From: an uncultured Prevotellaceae bacterium | Lineage (GTDB): Bacteria; Bacteroidota; Bacteroidia; Bacteroidales; Bacteroidaceae | Assembly: GCA_946186505.1 (NCBI GenBank) | Contig: CAMHNI010000002.1 | Span: forward strand, 124,001 to 188,000 | Reading direction: 5' to 3' | Length of the DNA stretch: 64,000 nt | In this document: in pieces, positions 8,899-16,809 of the stretch | Numbering within the stretch: the stretch's first letter is position 1 | How the letters are laid out: each line of letters starts with the position of its first letter | The notes under the pieces: generated by a model | The model's database searches: none | The model's input: only the letters and a program-made list of their open reading frames with translations | Told to the model about the DNA's origin: nothing | Position numbers and translations under genes: made by a program

Positions 8899-10644
8899 AT
8901 GAGAAAAATTTCTACTCTTGCCTTTATGGCATTCTTTTTCTGCCTGAGCGCAATGGCCCAGGTAGAGTTGGGCGACATCAAGTTCAGCCTTGCTGACGGA
9001 AAGAAGATCAGCCCGACAACCGGTAAGATTACGGTGACGTTCCCCAATGTCACTGGCGTCGAGGACCCCACCTCGACTACCTTCGTGCTCGAGGGTAACT
9101 TCGGCAACGACGACCTCGCCTTCGACGGTGTCGAGGGTACGTTTGCCGAGGGTGTCACCTTCGACCTGATTGAGTTCGAGCTGCAGCCCTCTACCGAGTA
9201 CACGCTGAACATCACCTCGGTGAAGGTTGGCGGTGAGGAGAAAGCTGCCGAGGGCGGCTACGCTCTCCACTTCAAGACCCGTGGCGGCGAGCGCAAGATG
9301 GCTTGGACGTTCACGATTGACGAGGAGTCAGTAAATATAATCAAGGCTGATGAAAATGCGGAAGGTAATGAGACGGCTGGTACCGGTATGTTCTGGTCTC
9401 TGATTACTGCTGACCAGCGTCACTACATTCACCAAAAGTTGAGTGGCAGCGAAGTAATGCTTGATGCCAACACTCCGTTGCCGATGCTTGAGGAGCTGCT
9501 CTTTACCATCAACGCAGACAAGGTCTACGTTGGTGATGTTGTTGATACCAAGTATAAGAACAGCCTTGTTTTCAACGCAAATGCATGTCAGATTACTATT
9601 CCAGACTGTCAAGAGGGTGATGTTATCATTTTCAACAATTGCAAATATGCAACAAAGCCCAGTTCGTCAAAATTTCCTGTTATCCAAGCTTTGAATGGCG
9701 GTGCCATAGCTCCCGATGGATTAGTGTCTTCCACTGGTCTGCAGGATTCTATTGACGTGCCTAAGAATGCAACGAATTTACGTTTTGAGGTCTTGGTTGC
9801 CGGTGACGTGTCATTCATTATCGGACAGTGTAATTTGACTGGTATCACTATTACCGAGGCACAGCCTAAACTGCCACGCAACTACACAGTTGTAGCAGCC
9901 TATGCTGATGAAGAAAGTACCACGACCCTGAAAGAACTCGTTGGCAAGACCGAGGGCACAACCGGTTCTACTATTAAGGTCAACTATCCTTACTGGGTTA
10001 CCGATGAGGCTGGCACAGCTTACACTTATGGCACCAAGGGCAGTGAGTTTGTTGAGGCTTTCGACCTGTTGAATGGCGAGGGCGATACTACATTTGTCAT
10101 CAACTATAAGAAGACTGACTATACAGGCGTGATTTACCTCTCCGAGGGTGAGGACCTGCCCAATGCCGTCCTCTGCACCAGCCCCAACTCCGCAATCCGT
10201 TCGTCGATGGGTAAGGCTGGTTACGTGCTCGAGGACCTGAAACTTGTCACGCTGCAGCCTGGTACCTATAAGATTCGCGCCATCCTCTTCGATGCCGGCA
10301 AGACTCCCGGCTATGTCTGCACACTGACCAAGGGCGAGGGCGAGGAGAACGAGATTTACCTTTCAGCCACCGCTACCAACTGGACCGAGGCCGAGTCTGA
10401 TCTGCTGACCATCACCGAGCCTACCGACATCACGCTGAAGGCTGGCGGCAGCGAGAACACGGGTGTCGACGTCATCATGATCTACGCTTCCGAGGATGCT
10501 CCTGAGGATCCCGATGATCCCGATGCAGTGGTCGACGTGAAGTCTGCCCAGAAGGTAGCTGTCCGCAAGGTTGTCAAGGACGGTCAGATTCTCATCGAGA
10601 CTGCAGCCGGTATTGTTAATGTTGCTGGTATCCAAGTAAAGTAA
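8899..10644 (+). CDS. Secreted beta-rich protein of unknown function with C-terminal sorting-like tail
   Basis: A 581-residue protein with a clear signal peptide (MRKISTLAFMAFFFCLSAMAQ). I do not recognise a catalytic domain. Residues about 22-115 look like a bacterial Ig-like domain (GDIKFSLADGKKISPTTGKI), and the rest is predicted beta-rich with repeated threonine and glycine. An acidic linker (EDAPEDPDDPD) near residue 543 leads to a tail of about 35 residues (KVVKDGQILIETAAGIV) resembling Bacteroidetes type IX secretion sorting tails. The middle, about 9330-9900, has visibly lower GC than the ends of the gene. It sits between SusD and the PL4 lyase, in the position where utilization loci often carry a surface glycan-binding protein; that role is inferred. 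Confidence 0.75.
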   Translation: MRKISTLAFMAFFFCLSAMAQVELGDIKFSLADGKKISPTTGKITVTFPNVTGVEDPTSTTFVLEGNFGNDDLAFDGVEGTFAEGVTFDLIEFELQPSTEYTLNITSVKVGGEEKAAEGGYALHFKTRGGERKMAWTFTIDEESVNIIKADENAEGNETAGTGMFWSLITADQRHYIHQKLSGSEVMLDANTPLPMLEELLFTINADKVYVGDVVDTKYKNSLVFNANACQITIPDCQEGDVIIFNNCKYATKPSSSKFPVIQALNGGAIAPDGLVSSTGLQDSIDVPKNATNLRFEVLVAGDVSFIIGQCNLTGITITEAQPKLPRNYTVVAAYADEESTTTLKELVGKTEGTTGSTIKVNYPYWVTDEAGTAYTYGTKGSEFVEAFDLLNGEGDTTFVINYKKTDYTGVIYLSEGEDLPNAVLCTSPNSAIRSSMGKAGYVLEDLKLVTLQPGTYKIRAILFDAGKTPGYVCTLTKGEGEENEIYLSATATNWTEAESDLLTITEPTDITLKAGGSENTGVDVIMIYASEDAPEDPDDPDAVVDVKSAQKVAVRKVVKDGQILIETAAGIVNVAGIQVK

Positions 10645-10648
10645 AGAA

Positions 10649-12514
10649 ATGAAGAAACTACTGCTCATAGTATGTTGGCTGTGCTGCGGCGTTGCCGCAG
10701 CCATAGCTGCCGACGGCGATGTCACGATGTCCGTCAGCGGTATGACCACCAAGATGACCGACGGCACGTGGAGCATCACCATCAACAGCGCCGGGCGCGT
10801 CAGTTCGCTGCAGCGCAAGGGTACTGAGTTCCTGGCCAGCAATGGCATCTACTTCGACTATACCACCGCCAATGGCAACAGTGGCTTGAATCCCACGAAG
10901 GTCAAGGTGGTCAAGCAGACCGCCGACCACTGCGAGGTGCTCTATAGCGCCACGTCGGGCAACACCATCTTTGAGCAGGGCTACATTATGCGCAAGGGCG
11001 TGCCCGGTGTCTATTCATACGTAATAGCCACCGGCACCGCCACTTCCGCTTCTGAACCCGTCAAGGAGGCGCGCGTCTGCTGCCGCCTTGGCGATACGAT
11101 GCTCAACGGCTACGTCGACTGGCGTATGAACGGCCGCATCCCGTCGAACACGGAGATGGCCGTCGCCGAGAAGGATGAGAACACCATCCAGGATGCTACC
11201 TACCGGTTGGCCGACGGCAGCATCTATACCAAGTACAACTGGGCCAACTACATCGAGCGCGACACGCTGCACGGCCTCTGCGGCATGAGCAACAACTACT
11301 ACGGACTCTACAACATCCCCGTCAGCTACGAGTGGATCAATGGCGGCTGCGAGCGTCAGGAACTCACCGTCCACGCTACCAGCAAGTCGCCCATCACCAT
11401 CCAGATGCTGCAGGGCGAGCACTTCGGCGGCGAGGCAATGGTGCTCCGCGAGGGCGAGAAGAAACTCTACGGCCCCTTCCTCATCTATACAACCTACAGC
11501 AAGGATCCCGTGAAGAGTGCCCGCAACCAAGCCGCCAAGGAGGCTGCCGAGTGGCCCTACCAGTGGTTCGAGAACGACCTCTATCCGCGTGAGCGCGCCA
11601 CCGTGCGTGGCCACCTCAACGTCACTACGGGTCAGCGCAACGACAGCGTGCGCATCGTCCTGGCTCAGGAGAAGGGCAAAGACCCCATCGAGATGATGCA
11701 CGGCTACCAGTTCTGGACGCTCACCGATGCCAACGGTGACTTCGAGATCAAGAACGTGCGTCCCGACACCTATAACCTCTTCGCCTACGCCAAAGCCGGT
11801 GAGGTGACCGACATGCTGGAGCAGGACGATATCACCGTCACGGCGGGCGACAACGACCTCGGCACCGTCACATGGACGCCGAAGAAGTACTCCGAGATGC
11901 TGTGGATGATTGGTCAGAACGACCGTCGCAGCAGCGAGTTCCGCCTGAGCGACACCATCCGTCAGTACGGCCTCTGGGAACTTGTGCCCGCCAGCCTTAC
12001 CTATACCATCGGCCAGAGCAACCAGAAGACCGACTGGTACTATGCCCAGACGAAAGACGGCACGTGGACCGTCAAGTTCAACGTCGACAAGTGTCCAGCC
12101 GGGCGCGTCTACCTGACGGCCTCGATTGCCGGTTGCGCCAGTGAGAAAGCCTCTATCGCCGTCAAGCTGAACGGTACGGTCAAGGACACGTGGAAGCCCG
12201 GCTACAAGGATGCCTCCGTCTATCGCAGCGCCGTCAACAGCGGTCGCCACTATGTCTATACTACCGACTTCCTCAGTACGGGCCTCAAGGAGGGCACAAA
12301 CCTCCTGACTTTCCAGATCAGCGGTACAGGCGGCAAGAATGGCATCATGTACGATTGCATCAAGCTTGAGGCCGGCGACCTCGTCACTGACTATATCCGT
12401 GAAACGAATGCCACAGCTGTTAGCCAGCCCGCGAAATACATTGTCAATGGTCATCTCGTAATTGAAAAGGCGGGGCGTCGCTATGCCGTTGATGGTAGGG
12501 CTATTGATGATTGA
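10649..12514 (+). CDS. Polysaccharide lyase family 4 (rhamnogalacturonan endolyase-like)
   Basis: A 621-residue secreted enzyme with signal peptide MKKLLLIVCWLCCGVAAAIA. The order of domains fits PL4: an N-terminal beta-sandwich catalytic domain (about residues 25-310, including WRMNGRIPS and FGGEAMVLREGEKKLYGPFL), a fibronectin-III-like domain (about 315-400, RATVRGHLNVTTG, FEIKNVRPDTYNLFAYA) and a jelly-roll carbohydrate-binding domain (about 410-575, ending GIMYDCIKLEAGD). PL4 enzymes cleave the rhamnose-galacturonate backbone of pectin by beta-elimination. The C-terminus (KYIVNGHLVIEKAGRRYAVD) looks like a short sorting tail. The start lies 4 bases after the previous stop, so the genes are coupled. 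Family call is from motif memory and was not searched. Confidence 0.8.
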   Translation: MKKLLLIVCWLCCGVAAAIAADGDVTMSVSGMTTKMTDGTWSITINSAGRVSSLQRKGTEFLASNGIYFDYTTANGNSGLNPTKVKVVKQTADHCEVLYSATSGNTIFEQGYIMRKGVPGVYSYVIATGTATSASEPVKEARVCCRLGDTMLNGYVDWRMNGRIPSNTEMAVAEKDENTIQDATYRLADGSIYTKYNWANYIERDTLHGLCGMSNNYYGLYNIPVSYEWINGGCERQELTVHATSKSPITIQMLQGEHFGGEAMVLREGEKKLYGPFLIYTTYSKDPVKSARNQAAKEAAEWPYQWFENDLYPRERATVRGHLNVTTGQRNDSVRIVLAQEKGKDPIEMMHGYQFWTLTDANGDFEIKNVRPDTYNLFAYAKAGEVTDMLEQDDITVTAGDNDLGTVTWTPKKYSEMLWMIGQNDRRSSEFRLSDTIRQYGLWELVPASLTYTIGQSNQKTDWYYAQTKDGTWTVKFNVDKCPAGRVYLTASIAGCASEKASIAVKLNGTVKDTWKPGYKDASVYRSAVNSGRHYVYTTDFLSTGLKEGTNLLTFQISGTGGKNGIMYDCIKLEAGDLVTDYIRETNATAVSQPAKYIVNGHLVIEKAGRRYAVDGRAIDD

Positions 12515-12540
12515 CGGCTGTTTGGCAGAAGCATTCTACG

Positions 12541-14883
12541 ATGAGAATAAAACTGTTATTACTATTAATCCTCTTTGCTATATCAGTCCGTACGACTGCT
12601 GCTAATGTAACGTGGTTTGACGGACAGCATCCCGTCAGCTATCAGGTGGTAGGCAAGACCGATCCGGTGGTGAAGATGGCGCTGCAGATGTTTGCCGAAG
12701 ACATGCTGCTGGTTACAGGACACGCACCTGTAGCCGCCAAGAATGCCGCCATCCGCATTGTGCAAGGTCGGGGTAGTGACGACGGTTTCCAATTGAGCGT
12801 TCAAAACGGTCAGGTTGTGATTGAGGGCCACAATGCCCGGGGTACGGCCTACGGGTTGTTGGAACTGTCACGCATGGCGGGTGTCTCGCCGTGGGTATGG
12901 TGGGGCGACGTGCGTCCCCATACTCGCTCGTATGTGCTGTCGCTGCCCGACACGTTCCGCTTGGAGCATACGCCCTCAGTACAGTATCGCGGTATCTTTA
13001 TCAACGACGAGGACTGGTCGTTGCGCCGTTGGTCGGCAGACAACATGGGGCCTCAGACATACCGTCGGCTGTTTCAACTGATGCTCCGTCTGCGTGCTAA
13101 CACCATCTGGCCCGCCATGCATGAGGGAACGCCCGGCTTCTTTACCGTTGCGGGCAACAAGGAGATGGCCGACTCCTTCGGCATCGTTATCGGCTCCAGC
13201 CACTGCGAGCCGCTGCTCCGCAACAACGTGTCAGAGTGGGACCGCGTTTCCCGTGGCCCCTATAACTACATCACCAACCGCCAGCAGGTGCAGCAGTACT
13301 GGATAGAGCGCCTAAAGGAGGTGCGTGGCAGTGAGGAACTGTTCACCCTTGGTATGCGCGGCATCCACGATGGTTCGATGGAGGGCGTGAAGACCCCTGA
13401 GGAGAAGCTCAGTGCGCTACAGCAGGTCATCGACGACCAACGTGAGCTGATTCGTAAATATTACCATAAGGATGTGGAGCGTGTGCCCCAGGTCTTCATC
13501 CCCTATAAGGAGGTGCTCGAGATTATGGAGAGCGGCCTCCGCGTGCCCGACGACGTGACGCTGATGTGGTGCGACGACAACTACGGCTATCTGACCCGTC
13601 TGCCCGATGCTGAGCAGCAGCGGCGACGGGGTGGGGGAGGCGTCTATTACCACCTGAGCTATTGGGGTCGTCCGCACGACTACCTGTGGTTGACGACGAC
13701 GCAGCCCGGACTAATTTACACCGAGATGCGCGCCGCCTACGACCACAACTGCCGCCGTCTGTGGATTGCCAATGTCCACGACCCGAAGGTGGCCGCCTAC
13801 GATCTGGAGCTGTTCTTGGATATGGCGTGGGATATCGACGGGGTGAACCCGTCGACGCTGTATGCGCATTTGGAGCGCTGGCTCGTCAGTCAGTTCGGCA
13901 GTGTGGTGGGTAAGGCCATTGCCCCTGCTATGCGCGAATGGTACCACCTCAATGCCATCCGTAAGCCGGAGTTCATGGGTTGGACGCAGGTGGAACTCGA
14001 CAAGAAGAAATACCCCGGCGGCAAGTCGGTACCCAGTAGCACGGAGTTCTCGCTGAAGGAGGCCTACGAGCGTATGGAGGCCTTCGCCCGCATCGAGGCT
14101 ACCGTTGATGTCTATCGTCCCTTGGTGATGGAGGGTCGGCAGGACGCTTACTTCGCTCATGTGCTCTATCCTGTTCATGCTGCCGCCGCTATGACGCGCA
14201 AGATGCTTTCCAACGAGGATGATAGCCATCGCGCCTATGAGGAGATACAACGGCTCACCGAACACTACAACACGATGAACGGCGGCAAGTGGCGCGGACT
14301 CATGTCGTCGGCTCCCCGTGACCTCCCTGTCTTCGGCGACGTGCGAACCACTCTGCCGCAGCATCCCTCCGGAGGATACTTGATTGCGAGGAACGCTTGC
14401 GACTATAACCCAATCCCTAACATCATTCCCGAGCAAAGCTCGCCTACTCGTAGCCTTTCCCTTGTAGGGAGAGGGATAGAGACTATCCAGATGCTCGGCC
14501 ATTCGATGAATGCTGTTGCCATCCCCAAAGGCTGCGAACTGACCTACGACTTTGAATCTCCCCTCCCTACGGGGGAGGAACTTGATGCCGTGCTCTATAC
14601 CGCCATGATTCCCACGCAGCCCAGCGACCGTGGCGACCTGCGCTATCAAGTTCGGCTTGATAACCAGCAGCCCATTGTCATCTCGCTGAAGACACCCTAC
14701 CGCTCGGAGCGCTGGAAGCAGAGTGTGCTGCGCGGTCAGATACTGACAAAGACCCCCATCCACCTGACGCAAGGTCCCCACAAACTTAGCATCAAGGCTC
14801 TCGACGACCATATCATCTTCGATCAGTGGATGTTGGATTTCCAGAAAGACCGTGAGTTCTACGTTATTCCTACTGCCAAATGA
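12541..14883 (+). CDS. Glycoside hydrolase family 115 (alpha-glucuronidase-like)
   Basis: A 780-residue secreted protein. ATG 12541 is preferred over the TTG at 12511 because it begins a proper signal peptide (MRIKLLLLLILFAISVRTTA). GH115 hallmarks are present in order: PWVWWGDVRP, YRGIFINDEDWSLRRW, NTIWPAMHEGTPGFF, GMRGIHDGSMEG, LMWCDDNYGYLTRLP, YHLSYWGRPHDYLWL, and a C-terminal beta domain (MLGHSMNAVAIPKG, IPTQPSDRGDLRYQV). The family removes (4-O-methyl-)glucuronic acid from xylan or arabinogalactan side chains. Two segments near the C-terminus (14430-14480 and about 14557-14585) look like intergenic repeats translated in frame. The gene closes the utilization locus. Confidence 0.88.
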   Translation: MRIKLLLLLILFAISVRTTAANVTWFDGQHPVSYQVVGKTDPVVKMALQMFAEDMLLVTGHAPVAAKNAAIRIVQGRGSDDGFQLSVQNGQVVIEGHNARGTAYGLLELSRMAGVSPWVWWGDVRPHTRSYVLSLPDTFRLEHTPSVQYRGIFINDEDWSLRRWSADNMGPQTYRRLFQLMLRLRANTIWPAMHEGTPGFFTVAGNKEMADSFGIVIGSSHCEPLLRNNVSEWDRVSRGPYNYITNRQQVQQYWIERLKEVRGSEELFTLGMRGIHDGSMEGVKTPEEKLSALQQVIDDQRELIRKYYHKDVERVPQVFIPYKEVLEIMESGLRVPDDVTLMWCDDNYGYLTRLPDAEQQRRRGGGGVYYHLSYWGRPHDYLWLTTTQPGLIYTEMRAAYDHNCRRLWIANVHDPKVAAYDLELFLDMAWDIDGVNPSTLYAHLERWLVSQFGSVVGKAIAPAMREWYHLNAIRKPEFMGWTQVELDKKKYPGGKSVPSSTEFSLKEAYERMEAFARIEATVDVYRPLVMEGRQDAYFAHVLYPVHAAAAMTRKMLSNEDDSHRAYEEIQRLTEHYNTMNGGKWRGLMSSAPRDLPVFGDVRTTLPQHPSGGYLIARNACDYNPIPNIIPEQSSPTRSLSLVGRGIETIQMLGHSMNAVAIPKGCELTYDFESPLPTGEELDAVLYTAMIPTQPSDRGDLRYQVRLDNQQPIVISLKTPYRSERWKQSVLRGQILTKTPIHLTQGPHKLSIKALDDHIIFDQWMLDFQKDREFYVIPTAK
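14454..14475 (+). repeat. Palindromic repeat translated inside the GH115 gene
   Basis: CCTTTCCCT, TGT, AGGGAGAGG forms a hairpin and is translated as part of SLSLVGRG. It interrupts the region just before the conserved MLGHSMNAVAIP stretch. A second hairpin (CTCCCC, 7 bases, GGGGGAG) lies at 14558-14577 and is translated as SPLPTGE. Confidence 0.55.
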
Positions 14884-15010
14884 ATCGGTAATCCTCTTGC
14901 TGTCGCTGTTGCTGACTCAGCATACAGTAGCTTAGGCAGATATTGTTCCGTTGCTGAATAAACCAGTCGGTTGACTGGGAGGAACGGGCGACTCTTTGCA
15001 GCAGGTACAT
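14870..15010 (-). CDS. Candidate small protein, 46 residues, unknown
   Basis: An antisense-oriented small frame beginning MYLLQRVARSSQST and ending EDYRFIWQ. It has AAAAGGAA about 9 bases before its ATG and overlaps the last 14 bases of the GH115 gene. The composition (several Gln, two Cys) is not obviously random, and it fills the otherwise gene-free 276 bases between the GH115 gene and the isomerase gene. There is no recognised domain, and it may be chance or a decayed fragment. Confidence 0.22.
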   Translation of the reverse strand: MYLLQRVARSSQSTDWFIQQRNNICLSYCMLSQQQRQQEDYRFIWQ

Positions 15011-15025
15011 ACGATAGTTCCTTTT

Positions 15026-15056
15026 GCCGCTATAAAAAAACTAAATTTTTAGCGGC
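15026..15056 (+). terminator. Hairpin between GH115 and isomerase genes
   Basis: GCCGCTA at 15026-15032 pairs with TAGCGGC at 15050-15056, and the stem extends through A and T runs. It is roughly symmetric, so it could end transcription in either direction. Confidence 0.5.
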
Positions 15057-15060
15057 TAAA

Positions 15061-15093
15061 ATTGCGTAATTAAAAATAATGTTTTACCTTTGC
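15061..15093 (+). promoter_or_regulatory. Bacteroidetes-type promoter for the isomerase gene
   Basis: ATTG at 15061-15064 as the -33 element and TACCTTTGC at 15085-15093 as the -7 element (consensus TAnnTTTG), spaced by 20 bases. It leaves a leader of about 60 bases before ATG 15160. Confidence 0.65.
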
Positions 15094-15159
15094 ACATTGA
15101 TAGTTGATTTACCTTAGTTTTGGCTTCAATTCATTACTTAATATTAAACTTTACGTAGT

Positions 15160-16656
15160 ATGAAAAATGTACCTGTAATTAAGATTGGAATAGTCGCTGT
15201 GTCTCGCGACTGTTTCCCCGAGTCATTGGCTGTAAACCGTCGTAAGGCAGTGATTGCTAAGTATGTAGAAAAATTTGGTGCTACAGACATTTATGAGTGC
15301 CCTATTTGTATTGTGGAGAGTGAGATCCATGCTCAGCAGGCTCTTGAGGATGTGAAGAAAGCAGGATGTAACGCTCTGTGCGTCTATCTTGGCAACTTCG
15401 GTCCTGAGATTTCTGAAACCATGATTGCTGACTGGTTCCAGGGTCCCACAATGTTCTGCGCTGCTGCTGAGGAGACACAGGACAACCTGATCGATGGCCG
15501 TGGCGATGCATACTGTGGTATGCTGAACGCCAGCCAGGCCCTGTCTTTGCGTAAGACTCGTGCTTATATTCCCGAGGAGCCCGTAGGTGACGCTGCCCAG
15601 TGCGCTGAGATGATTCACGAGTTCGTGCCTATCGCACGTGCTATCGTTGGTCTGCAGAACCTGAAGATTATCAGCTTCGGTCCCCGTCCCAACAACTTCC
15701 TGGCTTGTAACGCTCCTATCCGTGCATTGTATGACCTCGACGTTGAGATTGAGGAGAACTCAGAGCTCGACCTCTTCGAGGCTTTCAAGAAGCACGAGGG
15801 TGACCCACGTATCGATGACGTTGTGAAGGATATGGCCGCCGAACTCGGCACAGGTAACAAGATTCCTCAGGTGCTGCCTAAGCTTGCCCAGTATGAGCTG
15901 ACGCTGACTGACTGGATTGAGGCTCACAAAGGTTCTCGTCAGTTCGTTGCTATGGCCAACAAGTGCTGGCCGGCTTTCCAGACACAGTTTGGCTTCGTTC
16001 CCTGCTATGTCAACAGCCGTCTGACCAGCCGCGGTATTCCCGTAGCTTGCGAGGTTGATATCTATGGCGCTCTCAGTGAGTTCATCGGCACCTGCATTAC
16101 TCAGGACGCCGTGACACTGCTCGACATCAACAACTCTGTTCCTCAGGATATGTACGAGGAGAGCATCAAGGGTAAGCAGTTCGAGTGTGACAGCTACACC
16201 GAGAAGGAGATCTTCATGGGCTTCCACTGCGGTAACACTGCATCTTCTAAGGTTTGCGATTGCAAGATGTGCTTCCAGCGCATTATGGCTCGCGCTCTGC
16301 CTGTGGAGGTTACCAACGGTACCCTCGAGGGTGACTTGAAGCCCGGCAAGGCTACTGTCTATCGTCTGCAGTCAACAGCCGACACCAAGCTCCGTGCCTA
16401 CATCGCTCAGGGTGAGATCCTGCCCGTGGCTACTCGCTCATTCGGTTCTATCGGTACCTTCGGTATCAAGAACATGAGCCGCTTCTATCGTCACGTCCTC
16501 ATCGAGAAGCACTATCCGCACCACGCTGCCGTCATGTTCGAGCATGCCGGTAAGTATCTGTGGGAGGTTCTGAAGTACATGGGCATCCCCGTGGAGGAGA
16601 TTGACTATAACTTCCCGAAGGGTGACTACTATCCCACGGAGAATCCGTTCGTCTAA
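15160..16656 (+). CDS. L-fucose/L-arabinose isomerase family protein
   Basis: A 498-residue cytoplasmic protein of the fucose/arabinose isomerase fold: N-terminal domains contain GCNALCVYLGNFGPEISETM and ISFGPRPNNF, and the C-terminal domain contains the basic and aromatic FMGFHCGNTASSKVC. The family interconverts aldoses and ketoses using a divalent metal; the exact sugar cannot be fixed from sequence. A cysteine cluster (KVCDCKMCF, residues about 364-373) is unusual for a sugar isomerase and may bind a metal. The gene is monocistronic, with its own promoter upstream and a perfect terminator downstream. It may process sugars released by the preceding utilization locus, which is inferred from adjacency. 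Confidence 0.75.
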   Translation: MKNVPVIKIGIVAVSRDCFPESLAVNRRKAVIAKYVEKFGATDIYECPICIVESEIHAQQALEDVKKAGCNALCVYLGNFGPEISETMIADWFQGPTMFCAAAEETQDNLIDGRGDAYCGMLNASQALSLRKTRAYIPEEPVGDAAQCAEMIHEFVPIARAIVGLQNLKIISFGPRPNNFLACNAPIRALYDLDVEIEENSELDLFEAFKKHEGDPRIDDVVKDMAAELGTGNKIPQVLPKLAQYELTLTDWIEAHKGSRQFVAMANKCWPAFQTQFGFVPCYVNSRLTSRGIPVACEVDIYGALSEFIGTCITQDAVTLLDINNSVPQDMYEESIKGKQFECDSYTEKEIFMGFHCGNTASSKVCDCKMCFQRIMARALPVEVTNGTLEGDLKPGKATVYRLQSTADTKLRAYIAQGEILPVATRSFGSIGTFGIKNMSRFYRHVLIEKHYPHHAAVMFEHAGKYLWEVLKYMGIPVEEIDYNFPKGDYYPTENPFV

Positions 16657-16679
16657 GATAACGAATAAAACGTTTTTAT

Positions 16680-16721
16680 GCTTGTCTGGGTATCCTAAGC
16701 CCAGACAAGCTTTTTGTTTTT
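16680..16721 (+). terminator. Rho-independent terminator
   Basis: A perfect 11-bp stem, GCTTGTCTGGG and CCCAGACAAGC, is separated by a 9-base loop and followed by TTTTTGTTTTT. Confidence 0.92.
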
Positions 16722-16752
16722 GAAAAATAGTTGATAAAATTTGCTTAGTTTT

Positions 16753-16784
16753 TTTGTCGTTCCCTACTTTTTGCTTATCTTTGC
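16753..16784 (+). promoter_or_regulatory. Bacteroidetes-type promoter for hflX
   Basis: TTTG at 16753-16756 and TATCTTTGC at 16776-16784, spaced by 19 bases. The transcript would start about 20 bases before the hflX ATG. Confidence 0.75.
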
Positions 16785-16809
16785 ACAATCTAACATATAA
16801 CAAAGGTTC

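Noticed and set aside
12511..12540. TTG start for GH115
   Set aside because: The ten extra residues precede a complete signal peptide beginning at ATG 12541.
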